Assembly: GCA_036850595.1 (NCBI GenBank)
Contig: CM072163.1
Span: forward strand, 15,462,639 to 15,526,638
Source: Rhyacichthys aspro
Taxonomy: Eukaryota > Chordata > Actinopteri > Gobiiformes > Rhyacichthyidae
DNA length: 64,000 bases
Direction: 5' to 3'
Shown: one piece after another, positions 12,601 to 23,448 of the stretch
Numbering within the stretch: position 1 is the first letter of the stretch
How the letters are laid out: each line of letters opens with the position of its first letter
Translations under genes and position numbers: made by a program
Notes under the pieces: model-generated
What the model was told of the DNA's origin: nothing
Database searches by the model: none
What the model saw: the letters and a program-made list of their open reading frames with translations, nothing else

Positions 12601-15600
12601 GGTCATTCCTCAAGCATTATAGGAACTTCACACTAACTAAATGACTGACCAATGGGCCCGGCCGCCATAAATCATCACAGTCGGCCTCGGCACGACTAAT
12701 GGCTGTTTGCGCACACACACATATCCGTGACATAGATGAATACACGTGTGCGCGTATGCTCCTGTATGTGTTTGTCCTCGGTAATTAACATTCTTCTGGG
12801 TATCTTGTGACCGCGGCGGTGTGTCGGCGCTTTGCAGGGCACCGACGGGCCACAGCCTTGACCCCGACGGGAAGTCAAAAGTCCTCTGGAGGAAACGCCG
12901 CTCATCCATCAACAGAGGCACACAGAGACGAGGGCGGGGAGAAAGGACCCCAGGCTGAGACAGTGAGGTGGAAAATACCTTCACTGTACAAGAAAAAAAA
13001 AAGAAAAAAAAAAGGAAAAACAGAGGATAAACTTATTAACCACAAGATTAACAAAGGAAATCCGAATATGAGGCTTTGAACTGACAACTTTAACCCCACG
13101 TTACTTCCTAAAAGCAGAGTTTTAATCCAGGGATTAACCCATATGCTGCTTTTCTCCGGTACCAGGCACAATACAAAAATCCTAATTTCATAATCCACGC
13201 AAGTTGGAGCCTGACTTTTCCAACTTCAAATCTGCTGGAACATCAACATGGCAAGAAATAACGTCATTTGTGTGGGCTGATTTATTATTTTTAAGCTAAT
13301 TCACGTAATATGCGTTCACTATTACTTGTTGTCGGACGTTGAAGAGCACACGAACGCAGCAGTATTTTCAAAGCAAACACAGTAGCGAGGGAATAAATGC
13401 AGGAGCTGATTTCCAACCCTGAGCTCATATTTCAAAAGCCCCAGAAACTCATTTAGATGTTCTGGCGTTCTGTGAATTACTGTGCCCATAAATTACAGCA
13501 GCTATTTATTAAGTGTTTGGTCATATCCCATTTAACAAGAGTGAGCATGAGCGAACAATAACACTCGTATTGTGAGCGCCGCCAACCCACGTAAAAAAAC
13601 AATACCCGTCAAGTGATTAATCAATGCTCAGTTATCGGACAGGTATGTGGGAGCGGAGGAAGGAGAGAGATGAAAGGCCGATTGGAAGAGGAAATGGGGA
13701 GCTGACCAACAGAGCCTTTAATGAGCCCAGTACCTGCTCTTTGTTCCCACACTCCTGATAGGTTTGAACATGTGGCTGGTGTGTGCCACATCTGGGCCTG
13801 TTCGTCACATCATGAGAGCAGTGTGCACGACAGCCTCTGCACCAGGCGTGTCAGATTAAAAGTGGCGCGTTAATAAGAATCCTTTCAGGGGCCGAAGACG
13901 GTGACACTTGAATGTGAGGTTTCATCTTCACATCTTTAACATTACTTTCCTCCTTTTATGGAAACTGGTTTTAGTTAAATTTGATTTTTTTTAGATGGAT
14001 TTGGACAGGTTTTATTTGGATTTGGACAGGTTTTATTTGGATTTGGACAGGTTTTATTTGGATTTTAACAGGTTTTAGATGGATTTGAACAGGTTTTATT
14101 TGGATTTAAACATGTTTTAGATGGATTTGGACAGGTTATAGATACTCCATTTACACTTTAAATGGAGTTTAACAGGTTTTATTTGGATTTGAACAGGTTT
14201 TAGTTGGATTTAAACAGGTTTTAGATGAATTTGAACAGGTTTTAGATGGATCTGAACACACTTTAAATGGATTTGAACAGGTTTTATTTGGATCTGAACA
14301 CACTTTAAATGGATTTGAACAGGTTTTATTTGGATTTGAACAGATTTTAGATGGATTTGAACAGGTTTTTGATGGATTTTCACAGATTTTAGATGGATTT
14401 AAACAGGTTTTATTTGGATTTGAACAGGTTTTATATGGATTTTAACAGGTTTTAGATGGATTTGAACAGGTTTTAGATGGATTTAAACATGTTTTAGATG
14501 GATTTGAACAGGTTTTAGACACTCCATTTACACTTTAAATGGATTTAAACAGGTTTTATTTGGATTTGGACAGGTTTTATTTGGATTTTAACAGGTTTTA
14601 GATGGATTTGAACAGGTTTTATTTGGATTTAAACATGTTTTAGATGGATTTGAACAGGTTTTAGATACTCCATTTACACTTTAAATGGATTTAAACAGGT
14701 TTTATTTGGATTTGAAAAGATTTTAGATGGATTTCAAAAGGTTTTAGATGAATTTGAACAGGTTTTAGATGGATTTCAAAAGGTTTTAGATGAATTTGAA
14801 CAGGTTTTAGATGGATCTGAACACACTTTAAATGGATTTCAGTTGGTTTTATTTGGATTTGAACAGGTTTTAGATGGATTTGAACAGATTTATTTGGGTT
14901 CCAGTTAAAACATAGTATAATAATATAATATCACCTACTAAATGCATTGGAGGGTGACATATTTGGCCCCCGGGCTGTGAGTTTGACATGTGTGCTCTAA
15001 GCAGTCATTAGTGCGGAGGATTGTGCGCTGATAGTCATAATAATATACTACAAACTGCATGGGATTAGATCATCTGACTCGGTGCGCTACAGCAGCCTCG
15101 GGACACGTCTAAGAGGTTACAACACACTTGCTCAGATTTATGGCGTGAAGAGAGTGATCAATGTCTGTCTGTCTGCAAAACAAAAACAGGTCTAAGTTTT
15201 AATCTTATCTTTTTAAGTGAACTGTGTAAACTGTTGTCTACAAGAGTTAAAGTTGCATTAGCAGAGACAGGAATTGATAATACAAAAATCAATACTTTGC
15301 GATTCTATACAAAGAATTAGTCTGCTCTCTGAGGATTTAAGTTGGATTTGAACAGTGAACAGATTAAATTGCCTCTCGGTGCATTAAATAAGCACACAGC
15401 CAATCAGAGAAATGGAGCACAGCATAAAACGCTATCAGAGACCCATTAGACATCTCATACTCAATGGGTACATCTAGCAAACTACTGCTTCAACTATGAT
15501 GACCTTAGGTTGTTACATGTGACAGGCATTTATGTTTTTCATGTGAGTATATTTGGCCACATGGATATTATCACCAATTATCTTTTGAAAAACAAAGGAA

Positions 15601-18600
15601 AACGATTGGATTTGTTTTGGATTTTCACTGCAATATTCAATAACAATGTTTGTGTTCCTAATACCATGGTCTGGTAGAAAACATTCAGGAAATGTAATGT
15701 CAGCAGCAGAAGAATGTTATTATTCTGCACACGGAACACAAAGAGGAGTCGCCTCGAGTGAAAGTATGAGACGAGGGCCGTATCTTTCGACGAGGTGTCC
15801 GCTTGACTCGGAGGCCGCTTCTTCTCGGATTGCACCTTTCCCTCCCTCTCCCCTGACAGAATAACTTAGCCTCTGGTTACACTCTGCACAAACACACAGC
15901 ATTTTTTTTTTCCGTGAATCCCTGTCTTCCTCCGGCCCAAATGTCCCCTCCGTCTTCCTGGAGAATCTGTTTCTCTCCATCCTGCCCTCTCTATTGTTGC
16001 TCTTTTCCCTCCAACAACAGCTCTCTCCTCATCCACTTTTAAACACTGTTTCCCTGCGCATTCATCTTACTTCCTCCCAACCTTTTCTCTTGCCCCTCGC
16101 CCTCCCACTCCTGTGTTCAGATTTTCTAAAAACAGTACTCTCTTTCACTACCATTTAACTGCGTCACTTCCTCCCATGTGCTGGCTGCGACACACAGATC
16201 ATACATACAATTCCAGCCTTTTTGGCCCACTCGTTTCCTCCGTCCTGCTCCTGGTACCTTACACCCTTCGAGGCAACAGTGAAAACACACAGGCATTTGC
16301 ACTTGTGATGGGCCTCAGGCGCCCTGTGTTATGACAAACACACCTAATAGATAATGGGATGTGTCACAGTCAGTCTGCCTCACTCCCTCAATTACGCTCA
16401 AATACAGTAAAAGCAAGTCTGGGCAACTCCTGCATTCATTTGGGTTAAAGCCTATTTTTAAGGAATGAGAACAACTGAAAATGGACCAACAAGAACAAAC
16501 AGGAGCCAATGTATCCACAACAAATTAGCCACTAAAATATCTAAGACCTGAACCAGTGATGTCAAACTGTATATTGTACAAAAAAAAAAAGAATCCTTGT
16601 GTAGGTTTTTCTCCTTTTATGCCTCATTTTCACGCATCATTTTAAGAATTCGCTTCAATTTGTGCCACTTTGCCCACATTTTAAGCCCTATGTCGGCCTC
16701 TCTAAAATGGCTACCCCTGTTAAGTGTCATTTAGTCAATTTGTCGGGTTGCATTCTTCCTTGTTACATATCTTTAGAATAGTTTAATACCTTTTGTCTTG
16801 ATTACTGTGCAAAGTTTCCCCAAAAATCATCAACTAAATGTATTAGAGGGCCAAATAAAACATTGCATTCCGGGCCTTGAGTTTGACATGTGTGACCTAA
16901 ACTCTTAAAATCAGTTTGCATAAGCACAATATGTATCCATACAACACACGTTTTCTCAAATCAAAAAACAGGAGGAATCAGTGCAACAAGCAGAGGCAAA
17001 CGAGGGGTAAATTTGTAAACCAATGAGTCAGGCTCAGCCGTCACAGGACTTCAATTAGCACTACTGGCTCAACGAGGACATGTATCCTGCCAGCTCCTAA
17101 ATCTGCTTTTACATGGGGACTATCACACGGCCCGACTGAAGGAGAAAGAGGGGATCAAAGAACAGAGAAAGGGCACGGCTGCCAAATTATCTTCAGAGGG
17201 AACAAGTCAAGAGCCCACAAGTGTCCGCTTCCACATAATGAGAGCCAGTTGCGGACGTTATGTGTCAGAAAGGAAATGTAAAAGTGCTCTGGTGCTTGCC
17301 GTATCTGTTATCATCTCCCACGCCGGCCTCACTTAAGTTTAACCTGCTACAAGAGCTCCACTGGAAACAACAGCAGCAACATGTCGTGTATTTTTATCTC
17401 CATGACTGAAATCTTAGAGCGACCAAGCATAGAGTTTCCGACCGCTTATTTAATCATCCCCTTTCTACACACATTACATGCGACACATTTATGTCACTTG
17501 GGTGAATAAGAGAATCAAACCTTTACAGCCCTATTTTAGTATTACTTACTGTAACTATCATTACACAGAACCCAAGGGTATTTATAAAAAGGTTATGACT
17601 TGTAAACTAAATTAGGAAGCTGTTATTTGATTCCCGAGGCTAAAACGGGCCTTAATTCAAGCTGAAATTTTTAACTTTCCATGTGTTGCTTTCCAGAAAA
17701 GCCCTTGATTGATTTACGTTTGAAACAAAGCAAAGATAGTGGATGGTTCCATGAAAGCCTGCAGTTAATTTAAAGCAGGCGCAGCAAAAGGTGGAAAATG
17801 TCCAGGTTTTAAAAGTGTGCTACTCTTTGCTCCCAAAAAAACAAAAAAAACAAAACAAAAAAAACTGCTGGATTGCTTGATTAAGGCAAACGTAATCACA
17901 ACTATTACTCAAGAATTTACTGGTGTTTCATTACCAAACTCTTTATTACCTGCTTAAACACAGTCATTCCTTATGTGGCCAGAAAACCATTAACTCTCCT
18001 CAGTATATCGCACTCCCAAATCTAAAATCTAATTGAGTGAAATCGAGCGTTGCATTCCTGTCCGTGCATTCCAGTGAAACCCGAGTTACGGCGAGATGGC
18101 CCCCTGTTCGTTCTCACCTGTGTGTTCGGTACCACTCGGTCAGTGTGTGCATTAAAGCCCGTCTCTGTCCGCTTCTCTTGGCAACATCTCCGCTCACTTC
18201 ACAACTAATAAAGCCCCGTACTGCGCGAAGTCTGAGGAGCATGAAGCAAGTTGTCACCCCAGTCATCGGCTTCAGGGTTTAGGAAGATTATAATTATGTG
18301 TGAAGCGCCACAACAGAGGTGTGTACTCTGGAAGAGGCCCAGAATATACGCACGCCTTAGAGGAGCAGGAGCAGGAAGTTTCCATCCAGAGGCTCGAGGA
18401 CAACTGGCTAGTGTCTGAGATTGGGAATGATTTACCTTTCAAATGCACAGAAGTGACTAGAGCTGGGCCATAAAAGAACCATGATGTTGTTTGTTTTCTC
18501 ATACACTTTAGATAATATAGAGCATTAGTATGACCAATGCAGTCTCAATTATTACAACATATAAGAAGATTTTCATAAGGTTATGATTAGTCACTCGAAA

Positions 18601-21600
18601 GACATAAGAATGGTTAATAATAATAATTAAACAGACAAATGTATGTGTAAACTGTATATTGTTGTTAATGATAATGGCAGTAATAATTCATATGAGAATA
18701 GTAACAATATTAATACTGACTATCAAGTGATAATAAAGATGGTAATGATGGTAGTGGTAATAATACTGATAATTACAGTAACGGAAATCATAAAAATAAT
18801 ATTGCTGTTGCTATTATAATTGTTTGCATTGGTAATGATGGTTAGAACAATAATAATAATGATAAAAATAATGTTAATAATGAATGAAATTAGTAATACT
18901 ATCTGTTTTTCTTTTGTTAGATGAATGTTGATTGCTTTTTTGTTTTTGCTTTTCTTTCTGTCTTGTTGTAAATGTTAAAAAGGGTGCAATAACTTTTTAC
19001 CTCAGCCTAAACCCTTTTGGTCTTTGTTTCCTGCCTCCGATTTAGTGAAAGTATTGTAAATTGTTTTCAATGACTGAAATAAGCTAATGTGAAAGGATAA
19101 AACCGTAGTTCAAATGCGTATCCATTAAAAGCGTACCTGTGAAAAGCACCTGCGGTATTCCTTCTCCGGCCCAGAGCATCTGTAGACGACTCGGCCTCCC
19201 TCTCGACCCGCCTCCGCCCCCAAATACGGGACGTTGGGATGCTGGAGTGGATAGACGTTTCCGGTGGGTGGATGTTGTTCCCTGTCCCAGTGGAGAGGGT
19301 TGGAGCGGTGAAGAGGCGAAGAGTAGGATGACGTCAAGGCAGGTGAGTTGGGGTGGGACAGAGGCGGGACGGGTGGAGGCGGAGCGGTGACGGAATGCCA
19401 GTCGAACTGTCTGGGAGGTGAGGAGCGAGAGAACGGGTAAGAAGGGGCCCGCTCTCGTGACCTGGCGTGCTGCGTGTTGGTGTAGGTCTGTCGTCCCACG
19501 TGGCGGTGATGGGGTTGACGGGTGGTGGTGGTGGTCGTCGTCGTGGGCGACTCCTCGGCTCCAGGGGCCGCCGTCCTCTCGTGATCCGTCTCCGAAGTTT
19601 CGCGGTCGTTCTCCTCTTCCTCGTTTCTGCTGTTTTCTTCGTTGGCGTCGAGCTCGGGTGGTGAAGAGGGCGTAGCTTCGGTGCCGTTAGCGGTGTGCCG
19701 GGCCTGCCTGTTGTTGCGGTGCAGCGGCAGAGAGAAGGGCACTCTGCCGTATCCAAACTGGCCCGGGCGGATCGGCGAAGACCTAAAAGTCAGTGAGAAG
19801 CAGACAACACAACAGACAAGAAAAAGGAGAACAGAAGAATGTTAGGGAAAGAGAAGAAGATACATTTTAAATATAGCTCCTGCTGTGTGTTCATTGTAAT
19901 GAAAATCGACATGCAGTCAGTAGTTTTCAAAGATAGAAAACAGAACTAATGATGTAATAACGAAACAGATGCCAGATACAGAGTGAGTTAGTTCAGTAAA
20001 TTGAGATCTGTCACATCCTTACACAATGTTTTGTATTTTTTGCATCTCAGAGCAAATACTTGTGCCTTTAAGTGCCATTCATTCGTGTCCTTTTTGCAGC
20101 TAGTTACAACAGTCACAAGTTTTAAATGTAATTAAAATCTTTTCCTAGCCACCCACCTCCTTGCAGCTAATCCTTCCCGATTGGTGGCGACCGAGCGCCT
20201 GTTCCCGCCTCCTCCAGATCTGACTGCCGCCGGATTGGTCGGTCTCCTCATGACCCGTGCCGGTTGGTTGTTGTAGTTATGTGAAGGAGCGTGGTAGGGC
20301 GATCGATATACGGAAACAGGATCCTGATTCGTGGGAGAGAAATCCGGTTGATAAAAAGCGGAGGATGGATTGGCCTGTCCTGGGACGGGCACCCCTCCTC
20401 CACCTGCTGGAGTGTTCCTGTACAGAGGCAGTCCCTGGTTGTGACTGTTGGAATACGGATGATAGGGCATGTGTTGCCCAGGGTGACGAGGAGGGTAGAA
20501 AGGGCGCAGAGGTGAGTTGGCAGGACCCCTGACGCCTCCAGGTAGATATCCTGCCCAGTTTGGAGGAGAGTGGGAGAGGGGAGGGGGTTGTGCGGGTGGA
20601 GGAGCTAAACACTTCCTGCTCCTTTGATTCACACCCACACCGCAGGTCTGGGAGCACTGAGACCACTCTCCCCAGACAGACCACACCCCCTCCACGGCCT
20701 CGGCCTCAAACACCTGCCTGGACCTCCGACCTGCCACCTGATACACACAGAGGACTGAGAATTACACATTTATCAAAGACGTTACATACATTCATACCAG
20801 AGGTCCCACACTGCCAGTAGCTACCGAGCCAGGCTTTACAGCAAACCGAGAGAAGACTATACAAAGAGCTTTTTAACAAAAAGGTCATCTGTACATGAAG
20901 TAACCCATCCATCAACACCACCTTTCAGCGTTCAGTCCTACATGAGCGCCGTGAGAGGCCCCGGTCCAACCCCTGCTATGAGGTGTATGCAAAGCTTTTC
21001 TTTTTACCACATAAAAGCTGCGTGACACAAAACAAGACTTAGAAACTCTTATTTAAGCCGGCACTTATGTAAAGTATCAATCAAACAAAAAAAGAAAGCT
21101 TTCCCAGCTATCTCAATCAGTGTTCACACAGCCTTCATTCAGCTGTAAGGCAAATACTGCTGCTAACAGGGTAAAATCTGCTTGGCTTGGCAACATTTAG
21201 AAGAAGTACCTAACTTAACAAAAATATTGCTATTGCAAAATCAGTGACTGTGAAAGGACGCATTTCTTCACAGTCACTGATTCACAGATGAGCTGTAGTC
21301 TCATGAGTTTCCTTCCTCTGAGGCCAAAATGTAAACCCTGTCATCTTCACAGTTCACTCACTGAGAGTGGGTCACATGCCAGCAGCTTAAGAGCAGATGT
21401 CTTTGGAGATGGTGGAGGTCAGGGTTGATTTTGGCTCTTTTTGTGTTTGTATACACGTGTTTGGAAGTGAAAGTGGTACGAAAAGTAGGTGCCAGCTTGG
21501 ACTTTTGATTACTTCCTCTGCTGCAGGTTGATAAATGTTTCTTATGTCATAACTCACTTGGCCTGGTTGGTAGTGCTGCAGACATGAAAGCTGAACAAAA

Positions 21601-23448
21601 CTTTCTTTTAAGCGAGAACCAGAAAAATAAATCCCCGCTTCTCTTTGAGTTTATCTGATGCTGATGGACATAAAGGTGCGTGAAAAGCGGTAGCCGTGTT
21701 TTCTTTAAAAAAAAAAGGTCTGCTCAGTCGGCAATAAGGAAGGAGAAAGGGGTGAGAGAAGTGTGGAAGAGGTGCACTTTAAAGGGCTTTAATAACTATG
21801 TGGCGTGTGTAGCTAAAGGGGAGGTGATCTGCCATAATGAGTGACATCAAACACCACTCTGCCACATAACTGGGACCATTAATGAGCCCCGTGCAGTGAC
21901 CCTGCAGCAGCCACCGCTGACCTCTGGAGCTACTGGTTAAACTCATGCAACACTGTACCACCACATGCAGACAAAACACAGAGACCCAACCGAACCCCAC
22001 ATCCTTACACATTCCTTTGCTTTCTAACCACCAAATATTGGATTAGCGTCCTGCTTTCGAGAAGCAGCAGTATACGGTGCCGTGTCCAGCTGTGGGCCCC
22101 TGTAATCTCTGTCACCTTTCACCCTTCCATAGAGATGCTGTTGTCTCGGAGGATCTCTGTCACGATGAGCTAATGACTCACCTTCCTCTTGGCAGCTTTG
22201 GTCACGGAGGTCGCGACCACCACACAGCCCCACAGCACATAAAGCCTGCAGGAGAGAAGAAACCAAAATGAGCGAGGGTTCATTTAAGAACATATAAGAG
22301 GCTCTTTATAACTGCTCTGTGACCTAATGTGAAAAACATGTGTATTTTAAACAGACTTTTTTTTAATGTTCCAGTTCATGCCACTTTCCTTTCCACTACA
22401 GGTGTGAGGGGTAAGAATAGCACCAGGCAAACTTTTTAATCAATCCAGTGGAAAGCCTTGAAGGTGCAAACAAAATAATAGTTTTGTGTTTTCCCTTTGC
22501 ATGGGACTGCACACACCCTGAGGATGTGGTCATAGCACACAAACACACACAGCTGAAATCAACATCCAAAATCACCCTCTACTGAGGTACTTTTTATTTG
22601 AGGTTTGATGTTCAAAGTATGTGGTTTCTGGTTAGGCATGGTGTTCAGTGTCGCCTTTAATTATGGACTTGTGCACTTCAATTCGACAGGAAAATAAATA
22701 TGCACCGCTGAGATTTAAAGCAGCCCATCAGGAAAAGTGACTAAAACACACGAGAGAAAAAAGGCACTTGTTTAAAAGTCTCCTGAAAGTTTTTTTCTTC
22801 TCTTTCCCTGTGGTTGAACAAGTGGATTGGAAACAAGTGGCATCTCTCCACCGAGCAGCAGAATAACATGATACTAAACGACTCGCTCAGATGAATAGCC
22901 CACTTCTCACCACCAGAACCTAACCATCACCGCAATCAGCCGTCCGCAAGCCACATGCAGGCAGAGTAATTGGTGCCTTTTTTCCAGTGTGGTGCACCGC
23001 CGTGGTCTCTGGAAGCTTCCCCACACCAGACTACACAATTACCCCCGAAAAACACAGACAAAGGTCCCGCACAGTCCGACACAACAGAGCTGCTGAGGCC
23101 GAAGTAACGACCCCCTACTCGGCTCCACGTTTCCCTGGCCGCTACAGTGGCACATTGTAGAACCAACCCAGAGGGAAAAGGCGATGGGGAAACGCTCCGA
23201 AAGGAAAATAATAATAATAAGAAGAAAAAAATAACCCAAACTTAGATGGCTACGCGTAAACCGTAAACTTTTCTATATCCAGCTCGTGCGTAAAACCAAC
23301 TTGGCCCAAAAGTTCAAAAGTAACCAAAAGCAAAATCTGTCAGTTTCCTCATGTGGGAATATAAGACATAAGAGGAGAAGAAGCAGCAGGTTGGTGTAGC
23401 GTTTTGTCACAGCTTTGTTTTTTACCTGAAAAGTAACGCGAACCGCAT
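603..23448 (-). CDS. adamtsl4: ADAMTS-like protein 4 (secreted microfibril-associated glycoprotein)
   Basis: Seventeen coding exons on the minus strand: 23448-23426, 22245-22182, 20737-20157, 19782-19137, 9898-9796, 5913-5774, 5335-5131, 4744-4560, 3597-3444, 2965-2696, 2526-2397, 2122-1918, 1787-1614, 1528-1349, 1227-1048, 954-807, 733-603. Phases join exactly to give 1172 aa (human about 1074). Order: signal peptide starting MRFALLFRLYVLWGC (1-25); TSR1 (about 47-72, WSVWGEWSQCSQTCGVG); a long Pro/Ser/Thr-rich linker with a Thr run; Cys-rich module (about 439-520, QCAAFNNQEFMGRLYNWEPF); spacer (520-700, GCDGLLGSG, CGVCGG); six more TSRs (about 770-1130); C-terminal PLAC domain (about 1133-1165, VVQARLCVYSYYKTACC). 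There is no metalloprotease domain, which defines the ADAMTS-like group. The family binds fibrillin-1 microfibrils, and human mutations cause ectopia lentis. The PLAC and Cys-rich modules match ADAMTSL4 better than other ADAMTSL members I recall. The start is the ATG opening the signal peptide. Confidence 0.93.
5914..9795 (-). other. adamtsl4 intron, no other gene seen
   Basis: A 3.9-kb intron between the two exons of the Cys-rich module. Apart from an A17 tract I see no conserved exon-like block. Sequence is mixed-composition with short non-homologous open frames. Confidence 0.6.
7813..7829. repeat. A17 homopolymer next to a G run
   Basis: Seventeen A followed by six G, in an adamtsl4 intron. 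Simple repeat. Confidence 0.9.
13843..14994. mobile_element. hAT-like non-autonomous element enclosing a minisatellite
   Basis: The left end CAGGCGTGTCAGATT and right end AGTTTGACATGTGTG form imperfect terminal inverted repeats. The flanks CTCTGCAC and CTCTAAGC agree at 5 of 8 positions, an eroded target duplication. The ends resemble those of the element at 16554-16894: both share an AAGAATCCTT block near the left end and a similar right end. Most of the interior is the 21-bp minisatellite. It lies in the 9.2-kb adamtsl4 intron. Confidence 0.55.
13991..14898. repeat. 21-bp minisatellite, about 43 units
   Basis: The consensus unit is ATTTGAACAGGTTTTAGATGG with variants GGACAGG, TTAACAGG and TTATTTGG. 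The unit length is 21 bp throughout. A variant block CTCCATTTACACTTTAAATGG recurs near 14145, 14521 and 14667, spaced at close to multiples of 21, which shows higher-order duplication. All frames contain stops, so it is not coding. Confidence 0.93.
16554..16894. mobile_element. Short hAT-like non-autonomous element
   Basis: A 341-bp element begins CAGTGATGTCAAACT and ends AGTTTGACATGTGTG, inverted ends sharing ATGTCAAACT. Flanking octamers ACCTGAAC (16546-16553) and ACCTAAAC (16895-16902) match at 7 of 8 positions. It has no coding capacity. It lies in the same adamtsl4 intron as its longer relative at 13843-14994. Confidence 0.65.
18614..18896. repeat. AT-rich TAA/AAT simple-sequence region
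   Basis: About 280 bases dominated by irregular TAATAATAA, GATAATAA and GTAATAA units with no open frame. Degenerate microsatellite in an adamtsl4 intron. Confidence 0.7.
18970..19075. repeat. Dispersed repeat copy 1 (LINE-tail-like)
   Basis: Contains TAAACCCTTTTGGTCTTTG preceded by a T-rich stretch, and aligns over about 100 bases with the segment at the end of the window (63895-64000). Probably the 3' part of a retroelement; the family was not determined. Confidence 0.5.
20738..23425 (-). other. adamtsl4 introns 1 and 2 around the 64-bp signal-peptide exon
   Basis: Two introns, 23425-22246 and 22181-20738. Only exon 22245-22182 is coding; it completes the signal peptide. The second intron holds the 16-bp hairpin at 21239-21282. 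Nothing else recognised. Confidence 0.6.
21239..21282. repeat. Perfect 16-bp inverted repeat (hairpin)
   Basis: Arms AATCAGTGACTGTGAA and TTCACAGTCACTGATT are exact reverse complements around a 12-nt loop. It lies in adamtsl4 intron 2. No gene or known element explains it. Confidence 0.85.

Larger units (their letters stand above)
9899..19136 (-). other. Largest adamtsl4 intron (9.2 kb), repeat-bearing
   Basis: Separates the linker exon (19782-19137) from the Cys-rich module. It holds the two hAT-like elements, the 21-bp minisatellite, the TAA-rich tract and a LINE-like repeat. No additional exon of adamtsl4 and no nested gene was recognised. Confidence 0.6.

Noticed and set aside
13991..14898. 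Regular short repeats resembling a CRISPR array or coding repeat
   Set aside because: Units are contiguous 21-mers with no unique spacers, the genome is eukaryotic, and every frame has stops.
19139..19756. Other long frames over the adamtsl4 linker exon on both strands
   Set aside because: GC-rich repetitive coding sequence keeps other frames open by chance; only one frame joins both neighbours in phase and gives the human-like PFSLPLHRN block.
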